DNA of 11,702 bases from an uncultured Oscillibacter sp. (GTDB taxonomy: Bacteria; Bacillota; Clostridia; Oscillospirales; Oscillospiraceae). The stretch covers positions 1 to 11,702 of the forward strand of contig NZ_CAJUBK010000065.1 of assembly GCF_910584465.1 (NCBI RefSeq). Reading direction: 5' to 3'. Position 1 is the first letter of the stretch; the number at the start of each line of letters is the position of its first letter. Positions 5,391 through 11,702 of the stretch are shown here, one piece after another. The notes under the pieces were generated by a model. That model was not told the DNA's origin. It made no database searches and was given only the letters and a program-made list of their open reading frames with translations. A program made the position numbers and the translations under genes.

Positions 5391-6695
5391 ATGAAAGTCG
5401 CCGTCTACACCCTTGGCTGCAAGGTGAACCAATACGAGACACAGGCCATGGAGCAGGAGCTCCGGGCCCGGGGGCACCGCATCGTCCCCTTCCAGGAGGA
5501 GGCGGACGCCTATGTGGTCAACACCTGCTCCGTCACCGCCGCCAGCGATCAAAAATGCCGCCAGGTGCTCCACCGGGTCCGCCGGGACCGGCCCGGGGCC
5601 GTGGTGGGCGTATGCGGCTGCTGGTCCCAGACCCACGCCCCCGAGGCCCGGGGCCTGGGGGCCGACGTGCTGGGGGGCTCCGGGGACCGGATGGGCTTCC
5701 TGGGCCTTTTGGAGAAGGCCGTCCGGGAGCGCGGCGCCCCCCTGGAACGGATCGACCACCCCTCCCAGCGGCGGCACATCGAATGGCTCCCCGCCGGGGG
5801 GCTGGAGGGCCGGACGCGGGCCCTTTTGAAGATCGAGGACGGGTGCTCCAACTTCTGCTCCTACTGCATCATCCCCTACGCCAGGGGGCCGGTGCGCTCC
5901 CTGGCCATGGGGGAGGCGGCGGTCCAGGCCGCGGAGCTGAAGGCGGAGGGCTACCGGGAGATCGTGCTGACGGGGATCGAGATCTCCTCCTGGGGCCGGG
6001 ACCTGGGCCAGGGCCTGTCCCTCATCGACCTGGTGGAGGCCGTCAGCACCGCCGCGCCGGGGGTCCGCCTCCGGCTGGGCAGCCTGGAGCCCCGGACCAT
6101 CACGGAGGAGTTCTGTGAGCGGGCGGCGGCACTGCCGGACCTCTGCCCCCAGTTCCACCTGTCCCTCCAGAGCGGGTGCGACGCCACGCTGGAGCGGATG
6201 CGCCGGAAATACCGCACCGCCCGCTACCTCCAGTCCTTGGAGCTGCTGGAGCGGTGGTTCCGCCATCCCGCCGTCACCACGGACCTGATCGCCGGCTTCC
6301 CCGGGGAGACGGAGGAGGAGTTCGCCCAGACCCTGGCGTTCATCGAGTCCTGCCGCTTCGCCAAGGTCCACGTCTTCCCCTACTCCGAGCGCCCCGGCAC
6401 CCCGGCGGCAGAGATGGAGCAGGTGCCCAAGCCCGTCCGGGCGGAGCGGGCCCGCCGGGCGGCGGAGGCCGCCGCCAAGACCCGCCGGGCCTACCTGGAG
6501 GGCTGCGTGGGGGAGACCTACGAGGTGCTGTTCGAGCAGCCCGCCGGACACGACGGCCTCTTCCTGGGCCACGCGCCCAACTACGCCGAGGTACTGGCCA
6601 AGGGAGAGGATCTGCACGGCCAGATCCGCCAGGTGCGGATCTTGAGCACGGACGGGGAGGTCCTCTTCGGACAGATCGGAGGGATCATGCCATGA
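5391..6695 (+). CDS. mtaB: tRNA t6A37 methylthiotransferase MtaB
   Basis: MtaB is a radical-SAM enzyme with two 4Fe-4S clusters that adds a methylthio group to t6A at position 37 of ANN-decoding tRNAs, giving ms2t6A. The N-terminal UPF0004 domain starts TLGCKVNQYET, the MtaB-type signature, and supplies Cys10, Cys46 (VNTCSVT) and Cys77 (VCGCWSQ) for the auxiliary cluster. The radical-SAM motif is CSNFCSYC (Cys152, Cys156, Cys159), followed by IIPYARGPVRS. A TRAM-like RNA-binding region makes up roughly the last 65 residues. The 434-residue length is normal. AAGGAG lies 13 bases before the ATG, longer than usual, but the family's conserved N-terminus fixes this start. The stop overlaps the yfbR start (ATGA). 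The promoter is at 5300-5328. Confidence 0.95.
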   Translation: MKVAVYTLGCKVNQYETQAMEQELRARGHRIVPFQEEADAYVVNTCSVTAASDQKCRQVLHRVRRDRPGAVVGVCGCWSQTHAPEARGLGADVLGGSGDRMGFLGLLEKAVRERGAPLERIDHPSQRRHIEWLPAGGLEGRTRALLKIEDGCSNFCSYCIIPYARGPVRSLAMGEAAVQAAELKAEGYREIVLTGIEISSWGRDLGQGLSLIDLVEAVSTAAPGVRLRLGSLEPRTITEEFCERAAALPDLCPQFHLSLQSGCDATLERMRRKYRTARYLQSLELLERWFRHPAVTTDLIAGFPGETEEEFAQTLAFIESCRFAKVHVFPYSERPGTPAAEMEQVPKPVRAERARRAAEAAAKTRRAYLEGCVGETYEVLFEQPAGHDGLFLGHAPNYAEVLAKGEDLHGQIRQVRILSTDGEVLFGQIGGIMP

Positions 6696-7267
6696 GGAGC
6701 CATTTCTTCGCGTACATCTCCCGGATGCGGTTCATCCAGCGCTGGGCGCTGATGCGCAACACCGCGCCGGAGAACGTCCAGGAGCACAGCCATCAGACCG
6801 CCGTCCTGGCCCACGCGCTGGCGGTGATCCGGAACGAGCGCTTCGGCGGGGCCGTGGACCCCGGCCTCGTGGCGGCGGCGGCGCTGTACCACGACGCCAG
6901 CGAGATCCTGACCGGGGACATGCCCACGCCCATCAAATACGACAACCCCGCCATCCGCAGCGCCTATAAGGACGTGGAGGCCGTGGCGGAGGGGAAGCTG
7001 CTGGCCATGCTGCCGGAGGGGCTGCGGGACGCTTACCGCCCCGTGCTGACGGAGGTGGACCCGGAGGTCCGGAGGCTGGTGAAGGCGGCGGACAAGCTGT
7101 CGGCCCACATCAAATGCGTGGAGGAGCTGAAGGCGGGGAACCTGGAGTTCCGGGAGGCCGCCGCCCAGACCCGGCGCGCCCTGGAGGGTTATGGGATGCC
7201 GGAGGTCCGGTATTTCCTGGAGACCTTCCTGGAGAGCTTCTCCCTGACGCTGGACGAATTGAAATGA
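6692..7267 (+). CDS. yfbR: 5'-deoxynucleotidase YfbR, HD-domain phosphohydrolase
   Basis: This 191-residue HD-domain enzyme resembles E. coli YfbR from end to end. YfbR dephosphorylates deoxynucleoside 5'-monophosphates and so takes part in dNTP pool balance. Residues expected from E. coli YfbR are present: Arg17-Trp18 (RWALMRN), His32 in VQEHSHQ, the HD pair His67-Asp68 in ALYHDASE, the following LTGDMPTPIKY loop (73-83), and Asp134 in KAADKLSAHIKC; these bind the divalent metal and the substrate. The start is the ATG that overlaps the mtaB stop as ATGA, with GGAGGG eight bases upstream inside mtaB. The frame is open further upstream within mtaB, but that part is only the shadow of mtaB. The overlap implies translational coupling with mtaB. 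Confidence 0.94.
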   Translation: MRSHFFAYISRMRFIQRWALMRNTAPENVQEHSHQTAVLAHALAVIRNERFGGAVDPGLVAAAALYHDASEILTGDMPTPIKYDNPAIRSAYKDVEAVAEGKLLAMLPEGLRDAYRPVLTEVDPEVRRLVKAADKLSAHIKCVEELKAGNLEFREAAAQTRRALEGYGMPEVRYFLETFLESFSLTLDELK

Positions 7268-7332
7268 GCGGGAACTTTCCCCCGGCCCCCGCCGTCTAAA
7301 CCATCGAACGATACGATCAGGAGGGACGACTC

Positions 7333-9471
7333 ATGAAACGACTGTTTTCCCTGGCCCTGTCCGCCGCTTTGCTGGCGGCGCTGGCCCTCCCCGCCGCCGC
7401 GGCCGGGGAGGAGGACGCGGACGCCCGTCTCGCCAAGGTCACCCGGGCGGTGAAGACGGCCCTGTCCCTGGACACGGACGCTTACGAGACCTTCCGCGGC
7501 AGCGTGGATCAAGACCTGGTCCCGGTCTGGGACCTGGAGTGGCAAGGCGGCGGACGCTCCCTCTCCATCCAGGCCCTGGAGGACGGCACCGTCGTCTACC
7601 TCTCCCGCTGGGAGCACGACCCCAGCCCCAGCGGCTATCGCTGGGACGTGCTCCCCGTCTTCCCGGAAGTCAGCGGCAGGGAGGACCGGGCCGCGGCGGA
7701 GGACTTTTTGTCCCGCGTCCTCCGGGACGGGGAGACCGTGGAGCTGGAGGACGAAGAGGCCGGCCTGTTCCGGGGAGGCCGCTCCGCCAGCTCCTGGGAG
7801 GGCAGGATCTCCCTGAACGGCCTGCCCTCCCCCCTCCATTGGAACATCACCGTGGAGGACGGGCAGGTGACGGGCTTCGGCCGGGACGTGCCGGAGGCGT
7901 CCTCCGCCGCCGGCGTGCCCTCCCCGGAGGCCCCGGCGGACCGGGCCAAGGCCGGCGCGGACCTGGAGGGCACCCTGGCCCTCCGCCTGGAGTACGTCCT
8001 GGCAGACCCCGGCGATACCAGGGCCGTCCTGCGCTATGTGCCGGAGACGGTCCACGAGTTCCTGGCGGACGCCAAGACCGGGGAGCTCCTGGACCTGACG
8101 GAGCTGGAGGAGGCGCTGGGCAGGGCCTATGACACCGCAGGCGGAGCCAACGGAGCGGCCCCTGCCCCTATGGACGCCGCCGCCGACCGGGGGGAGGCCG
8201 GCTCCCTCACCGGCGCGGAGCTGGAAGGCGTCGCGGAGCTGGAGGGCGTCCTGCCTAAGGAGGCGCTGGACAAGGCCCTCCGGGCCGAGAGCGCTTACGG
8301 CCTGCGGGGCTATGCCCTGATCTCCGCCTCCTACGAGAGCGGAGAGGACCAAGTCCTCTGCTCCCTGCGCTACGCCCGCACGGACAGCGGCCGGCGCCTC
8401 ACCCGGAACATCACCGTGGACGCCAAGACCGGCGCGGTAGAGGGCGTGTGGTCCTCCGCGCCCTACGACCGGGAGAAGACGGTCACGGAGGCGGACGCTT
8501 TGAAGCAGGCCGAAGCCTTCCTGAGGGCCTGGTGCCCGGACCGGGACCTGGTGCTCTATCCCTCCGGCAGCGACGCCGCGCCCTGGCGGACGGACGTCCA
8601 GCCGTACTGGCACTTCACCTTCGCCCAGGAGGCCAGCGGCCTGCCCTTCCGGGGCAACGCCGTCCACGTAGGCATCGACGCGGCGGACGGGTCCGTCTAC
8701 TCCCTCTCCTCCTCCTGGGACGAGGACGTGACCTTCGACGACGCCGGCGGCGTGGTCTCGATGGAGGCGGCCCTGGCCGCGTGGGCGGGGACCTATGAGA
8801 CCGTCCTGGCCTATCGGAGCGTCCCCCTGGCAGAGCTCCCGGAGCAGGCCATGGAGCATCCCTACGCCCTCCGCCTCACTTACGGCCTGGAGCGGCAGGA
8901 GCGTTATGAGGGCGTGGACGCCAAGACCGGGGCCCCGGTCCGGGAGGAGCGGGGGGACGTCCAGCGGCCCCTGACCTATACGGACCTTGCCGGGAGCGCG
9001 GCGCGGGCGGACATCGAGGCGCTGGCGCGCTATGGCGCGGGCTTCGCCGGGGGGGCGTTCCGGCCCGGCAGGGACCTGACCCAGTGGGACCTGGTCTGCC
9101 TGGTCTACAGCCTGGACGGGACGGCGCTGGACCCGGACGCCGTGGACACGGACGGCCGGGAGGCCCCGTACTACCGCGCCTACCGCCTGGGCCTCCTGTC
9201 CCCGGCGGAGCGGGACGACGAGGCCGTCCTGACCCGGGGAGAGCTGGTCCGGATGCTGCTGGACGCCGCCGGGTACGGCCCCGCCGCCCGGCTGGAGGGC
9301 ATCTTCGCCTGCGGCTATGACGACGAAGCGCGCATCCCCGCCGAGGAGCTGGGCTACGCCGCCATCGCCCAGGCGCTGGGCATGGCCTCCGGCTCGTACA
9401 ACGCCAGCCGCTCCGCCACCCGGGGCGAGGCCGCGTCCATGCTCTGCCGGGCGCTGGAGCGGGAGCCGTGA
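7333..9471 (+). CDS. Exported YcdB/PepSY-like repeat protein with SLH-like C-terminus
   Basis: This 712-residue protein has a clear Sec signal peptide (MKRLF, hydrophobic core to about 20, likely cleavage after the AAAA run near 24). The body has repeated units ending in a DAKTG turn: ADAKTG (245-250), VDAKTG (362-367) and VDAKTG (528-533), with a related IDAADG (448-453). These recall PepSY and the Firmicute YcdB/YcdC repeats. Residues 548-712 resemble three degenerate SLH modules: YTDLAGSAARADIEALARYG, then FRPGRDLTQWDLVCLVYSL, a second pass with LTRGELVRMLLDAAGY, and a third ending ATRGEAASMLCRALE. Inference: it is anchored in the cell wall by the SLH part, with the repeats outside. The signal and domain architecture are well supported; the biological role is unknown. 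AGGAGG eight bases upstream fixes the start. No promoter is evident in the 65 bp after yfbR, so it may be read from the mtaB promoter. Confidence 0.85.
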   Translation: MKRLFSLALSAALLAALALPAAAAGEEDADARLAKVTRAVKTALSLDTDAYETFRGSVDQDLVPVWDLEWQGGGRSLSIQALEDGTVVYLSRWEHDPSPSGYRWDVLPVFPEVSGREDRAAAEDFLSRVLRDGETVELEDEEAGLFRGGRSASSWEGRISLNGLPSPLHWNITVEDGQVTGFGRDVPEASSAAGVPSPEAPADRAKAGADLEGTLALRLEYVLADPGDTRAVLRYVPETVHEFLADAKTGELLDLTELEEALGRAYDTAGGANGAAPAPMDAAADRGEAGSLTGAELEGVAELEGVLPKEALDKALRAESAYGLRGYALISASYESGEDQVLCSLRYARTDSGRRLTRNITVDAKTGAVEGVWSSAPYDREKTVTEADALKQAEAFLRAWCPDRDLVLYPSGSDAAPWRTDVQPYWHFTFAQEASGLPFRGNAVHVGIDAADGSVYSLSSSWDEDVTFDDAGGVVSMEAALAAWAGTYETVLAYRSVPLAELPEQAMEHPYALRLTYGLERQERYEGVDAKTGAPVREERGDVQRPLTYTDLAGSAARADIEALARYGAGFAGGAFRPGRDLTQWDLVCLVYSLDGTALDPDAVDTDGREAPYYRAYRLGLLSPAERDDEAVLTRGELVRMLLDAAGYGPAARLEGIFACGYDDEARIPAEELGYAAIAQALGMASGSYNASRSATRGEAASMLCRALEREP

Positions 9472-9520
9472 CGGAGCCCCCGCCGGCCCCCTCAGGAGAA
9501 CGCTAAAGATAGAAGGATAG

Positions 9521-9551
9521 AAAAAGAGGGACTGCCGTCCGGCAGTCCCTC
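9521..9551 (-). terminator. Strong intrinsic terminator of dnaD-dnaC, possibly bidirectional
   Basis: An 11-bp perfect stem (9526-9536 with 9541-9551, loop GTCC) is followed on the minus strand by TTTTTCTATCC, a good U-run, so it ends the minus-strand dnaD-dnaC transcript. On the plus strand the T-run is missing, though the same stem sits 54 bases after the exported-protein gene. Outside the stem, GATAG-aag-GATAG (9508-9520) faces CTATC-gaa-CTATC (9555-9567), which extends the inverted repeat. Confidence 0.85.
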
Positions 9552-9633
9552 AGTCTATCGAACTATCGAAAAACGCGGGCGGCGGGAAGGGAGGGCACGG
9601 GAGGCCCAGGCGGTCCCTCCCCGCCGGCCCCTT

Positions 9634-10632
9634 TCAGCTCCGTTCCTTTTTCAGCCGCCGGATGTCCTCCCCGAAGAAGGGCAGCACCCGGTACTCCCCC
9701 TCCAGGCGCGAGGCGGTCTGGGGGCCGTAGCGCCGGGCCAGCTCGTCCAGCTTCAGGTTCGTGCTGACGATGGTGGGCCTCCGGCCCAGGATCCGGCCGT
9801 TGACGATGCTGTACAGCGCGCTCTGGACGAAGGGGGTGGTCATCTCCGTCCCCAGGTCGTCCAGGATCAGCAGGTCGCACCCCAGCACCCGCTCCACGTC
9901 GGCGTCCACCGCCTCCCCGGCCTCCCGGCCGAACTTCCGGGCCTCGAAGCGCTCGAAGATGTGGACGGCGGTGTCGTAGACCACGGAGAAGCCCTCGCCG
10001 CTGACCTCGCGGGCGATGGCGGCGGAGAGGAAGGTCTTCCCCAGGCCGGGGTCTCCCGTAAGGAGCAGGTTCCCCGCGCCCTCCGGGCGGAACCCGGCGG
10101 CCCAGCGGCGGCAGGTGCGGAAGATCCAGTCCATGTTCTCCCGGGGGGAGACCCCCAGGGCCGGGTCCTCCGCCTGGTCATACCACTCCAGGGAGAAGGT
10201 CTCGAAGCTCTGGCTCCCCAGGTCCAGCATCCGGCTCAGCTCCTTCTGCTGTTCCCGCGCGCAGTAATCCCGCAGGCACCGGCACATCCGCCCGTCCCGG
10301 TAGCCGGTGTCCCCGCACAGGGGGCAGGCGGGGGCCTCGTCCAGGCAGTCCGCCGGGAGGCCCATCCCCTCCAGCAGGGAGCGGCGCTCCTCCTGGAGGC
10401 CCAGGTTCCGGCGTTTCAGCGCGTCCACGGCGGGCCGGGGATCCGCCCCCCGGCGCAGGGCGGCGGAGAGGATCCGGCTCATGGTGGCCCGGAGCTCCCC
10501 GTCGATCTCCCGCAGCCGGGGCTGGCGCTGGTAGACGCCCTCCCGCCGGGCCTGGAAGCGCTCCTGGCGCTGCCGCCGGTCCTCCTCATAGCGCTGGAGG
10601 GCCCGGCGCGCGATCTTGCCGTCGTAGGCCAT
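9634..10632 (-). CDS. DnaC/DnaI-like helicase loader ATPase
   Basis: This AAA+ ATPase (332 residues) is of the DnaC/DnaI type, which loads the replicative helicase at origins or during restart. A charged N-terminal region (1-90) is followed by a zinc-binding knuckle CPLCGDTGYRDGRMCRC (Cys103, Cys106, Cys117, Cys119), as in Bacillus DnaI. The AAA+ core has Walker A GDPGLGKT (193-200), Walker B LLILDDLG (254-261), a sensor-1-like TIVSTNL (287-293) and a possible arginine finger at Arg309 (ASRL). It starts three bases after the dnaD stop, with GGAGG eight bases before its ATG inside dnaD, so the two are translationally coupled. A phage-type DnaC homologue is less likely because the neighbours are chromosomal. 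The stop is followed 83 bases later by the terminator. Confidence 0.9.
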   Translation of the reverse strand: MAYDGKIARRALQRYEEDRRQRQERFQARREGVYQRQPRLREIDGELRATMSRILSAALRRGADPRPAVDALKRRNLGLQEERRSLLEGMGLPADCLDEAPACPLCGDTGYRDGRMCRCLRDYCAREQQKELSRMLDLGSQSFETFSLEWYDQAEDPALGVSPRENMDWIFRTCRRWAAGFRPEGAGNLLLTGDPGLGKTFLSAAIAREVSGEGFSVVYDTAVHIFERFEARKFGREAGEAVDADVERVLGCDLLILDDLGTEMTTPFVQSALYSIVNGRILGRRPTIVSTNLKLDELARRYGPQTASRLEGEYRVLPFFGEDIRRLKKERS

Positions 10633-10635
10633 GGC

Positions 10636-11583
10636 TCAGTCCTCCCTGTCCCTTCGTTCGATGTACTTGCGCATCCAGGCGTTGCCGGCCCCGGGGGCCG
10701 CGGCGCCGGAGGGCCCCTTCCCGGCCGTCCCGGCGGCCCTGCCCGGCCGGACGTCCCGCGCCTCGATCTGCTCCACGGTGTGCAGCCCCTCCTCGTGCCA
10801 GCGCCGGAGGATGGCGTTGCAGTAGGCCCACTTGAACTCGTGGCACTTGAGGATGGTCTTGTCGCAGGCCAGCGCCGCCGCCTCCGGGCCGAAGCCCCAC
10901 CGGTGCCAGCGGAGCAGGTACTCCTCCTCGCTGGCGGAGGGGGGCCTGTCCCCCAGCCGGAGGGCCCGCATCAGCTGCGGCAGGGCCTCCCGGCCCTGGG
11001 CGTACCTGCGCAGGTGCTCGGCGGCGGCGGCCTGGGAATCGATGCCCAGCCGCGCCCAGGCGTAGCCCTCCCGCTCGATCTGGCGGAGGGTGGGGCGGCG
11101 TCCGGGGCCCAGGCGCTCCTCCGTCCTCTGGGCGCAGTGGCAGACCAGGAGGTAGATCACGTCCGCGGGGAGCCCCAGGTGGTCGTACAGCCCCAGCAGG
11201 GTGGACAGGTCCGGCATGGTCAGCTTCTTCCCCAGGCGGCGCTCCACCTCGGCGGTGAGGGTGCGGAACTCGCCGGAGGACTCCAGCGTGTCCGTCACCT
11301 CGTCCTGGCGGTAGACCGGCGGCTCGTCGGCGGGAGCGGGCGGGGCCGGGGGCACGGGGGCCAGGAGGCCCAGCTCCCGGAGGACGCCCTCCGCGGCCTC
11401 GATCCGGCCCCGGTCCCAGCGGAGCTCGCCCGCCAGGGAGCGGGGGGAGGTGCCCTCCCGGCGGCGGAGGAGGGCGAGGTACAGCAGGGCGGCGTCCCCG
11501 TCGCCCCGGTCCAGGAGCCGCGCCGCGGCCTGGGGGGAGATGGCGATGGGCCCCTCCGCCGGGCGGAGCAGGATGTCGGGCAT
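10636..11583 (-). CDS. DnaD-domain replication initiation/restart protein
   Basis: This 315-residue DnaD/DnaB-type primosome protein remodels DNA and helps helicase loading with the DnaC/DnaI-like partner downstream. Residues 15-75 look like a winged-helix domain. A Pro/Ala linker (75-90) leads to two DnaD-like helical units: about 107-190, and 218-275 with EEYLLRWHRWGFGPEAAALA and the diagnostic YCNAILRRWHEEG (Tyr254, Ile258, Trp262), matching the YxxxIxxxW signature. A flexible Gly/Ala-rich tail follows. The chosen ATG at 11583 has AAGGAGG eight bases upstream. The frame remains open upstream through the tandem repeat to the window edge, so a longer N-terminus cannot be excluded, but the strong ribosome site argues against it. 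The gene is three bases ahead of the loader gene, a typical Firmicute pair. Confidence 0.9.
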   Translation of the reverse strand: MPDILLRPAEGPIAISPQAAARLLDRGDGDAALLYLALLRRREGTSPRSLAGELRWDRGRIEAAEGVLRELGLLAPVPPAPPAPADEPPVYRQDEVTDTLESSGEFRTLTAEVERRLGKKLTMPDLSTLLGLYDHLGLPADVIYLLVCHCAQRTEERLGPGRRPTLRQIEREGYAWARLGIDSQAAAAEHLRRYAQGREALPQLMRALRLGDRPPSASEEEYLLRWHRWGFGPEAAALACDKTILKCHEFKWAYCNAILRRWHEEGLHTVEQIEARDVRPGRAAGTAGKGPSGAAAPGAGNAWMRKYIERRDRED

Positions 11584-11610
11584 GGGGAGGACCTCCTTCC
11601 TGATTTGAAG

Positions 11611-11702
11611 GGCGCCGCGCGGAGCGGCGGCGGGCCGCGCCTCCCGGCGGAGGGCGCCGCGCGGAGCGGCGGCGGGCCGCGCCTCCCGGCGGAGGGCGCC
11701 GC
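11611..11702. repeat. 42-bp GC-rich tandem repeat, at least 2.2 copies
   Basis: A 42-bp unit is repeated exactly: 11611-11652, 11653-11694, then 8 bases of a third copy reaching the window end. The unit is almost entirely G and C. It lies 28 bases upstream of the dnaD start. Being a multiple of three, it keeps reading frames open on both strands. The true copy number is unknown because the array is cut off. Confidence 0.9.

Noticed and set aside
5346..6617. Minus-strand open frame opposite mtaB
   Set aside because: mtaB on the plus strand has every family motif; the antisense translation has none.
6176..6691. Long upstream extension of yfbR inside mtaB
   Set aside because: The YfbR family begins at the MRSHFFAYISR segment, and a ribosome site precedes the ATG at 6692; the rest is an mtaB shadow.
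7189..8859. Minus-strand open frame of about 550 codons opposite the exported-protein gene
   Set aside because: It has Gly/Val/Arg-rich, non-globular composition and no ribosome site. The plus-strand reading has a signal peptide, repeats and an AGGAGG.
1..11702. tRNA, rRNA, CRISPR array, insertion sequence or phage integration site
   Set aside because: I saw no transposase, integrase, spaced direct repeats or recognisable RNA gene. The only tandem repeats are the 14-bp and 42-bp ones reported.

Overview
The window is very GC-rich (by eye about two thirds G+C). It carries AGGAGG-type ribosome binding sites before nearly every gene, a DnaD plus DnaC/DnaI-like helicase-loader pair, a MtaB methylthiotransferase and an SLH-type surface protein. 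Together these point to a high-GC Firmicute of the Clostridia, probably Oscillospirales/Oscillospiraceae. That placement is inferred from gene content and style, not from a marker gene.

Region 1 (1-2433, minus strand) is a myo-inositol catabolism operon transcribed iolE -> iolB -> iolD, with iolD cut by the window edge. IolE dehydrates 2-keto-myo-inositol, IolD hydrolyses the resulting trione ring, and IolB isomerises the 5-deoxyglucuronate product. A plausible sigma-A promoter, a LacI/CcpA-like operator candidate and a structured GC-rich leader precede iolE. The 179-bp gap between iolE and iolB is packed with inverted repeats.

Region 2 (2670-5273, minus strand) has a NifS/IscS-like cysteine desulfurase followed by a MATE-family transporter. 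The 81-bp gap between them contains a perfect 14-bp tandem duplication. Between this pair and the iol operon lies a 362-bp gene-free stretch with an apparently orphan plus-strand terminator.

Region 3 (5274-9471, plus strand) starts with a short control region in which a promoter for mtaB and one for the cysteine desulfurase appear to face each other. mtaB (tRNA ms2t6A37 synthesis) overlaps yfbR (5'-deoxynucleotidase) by ATGA. A 712-residue exported protein with YcdB/PepSY-like repeats and C-terminal SLH-like modules follows.

Region 4 (9521-11702, minus strand) is a dnaD-dnaC(dnaI) primosome operon ending in a strong intrinsic terminator. It is preceded at the right edge by a 42-bp, extremely GC-rich tandem repeat that runs out of the window.

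All recognised genes belong to known families, and I see no convincing undescribed multi-gene system. The most interesting material is in the control regions: the facing promoters at 5300-5373, the hairpin-dense iol leaders, the 14-bp duplication before the MATE gene, and the 42-bp repeat upstream of dnaD.
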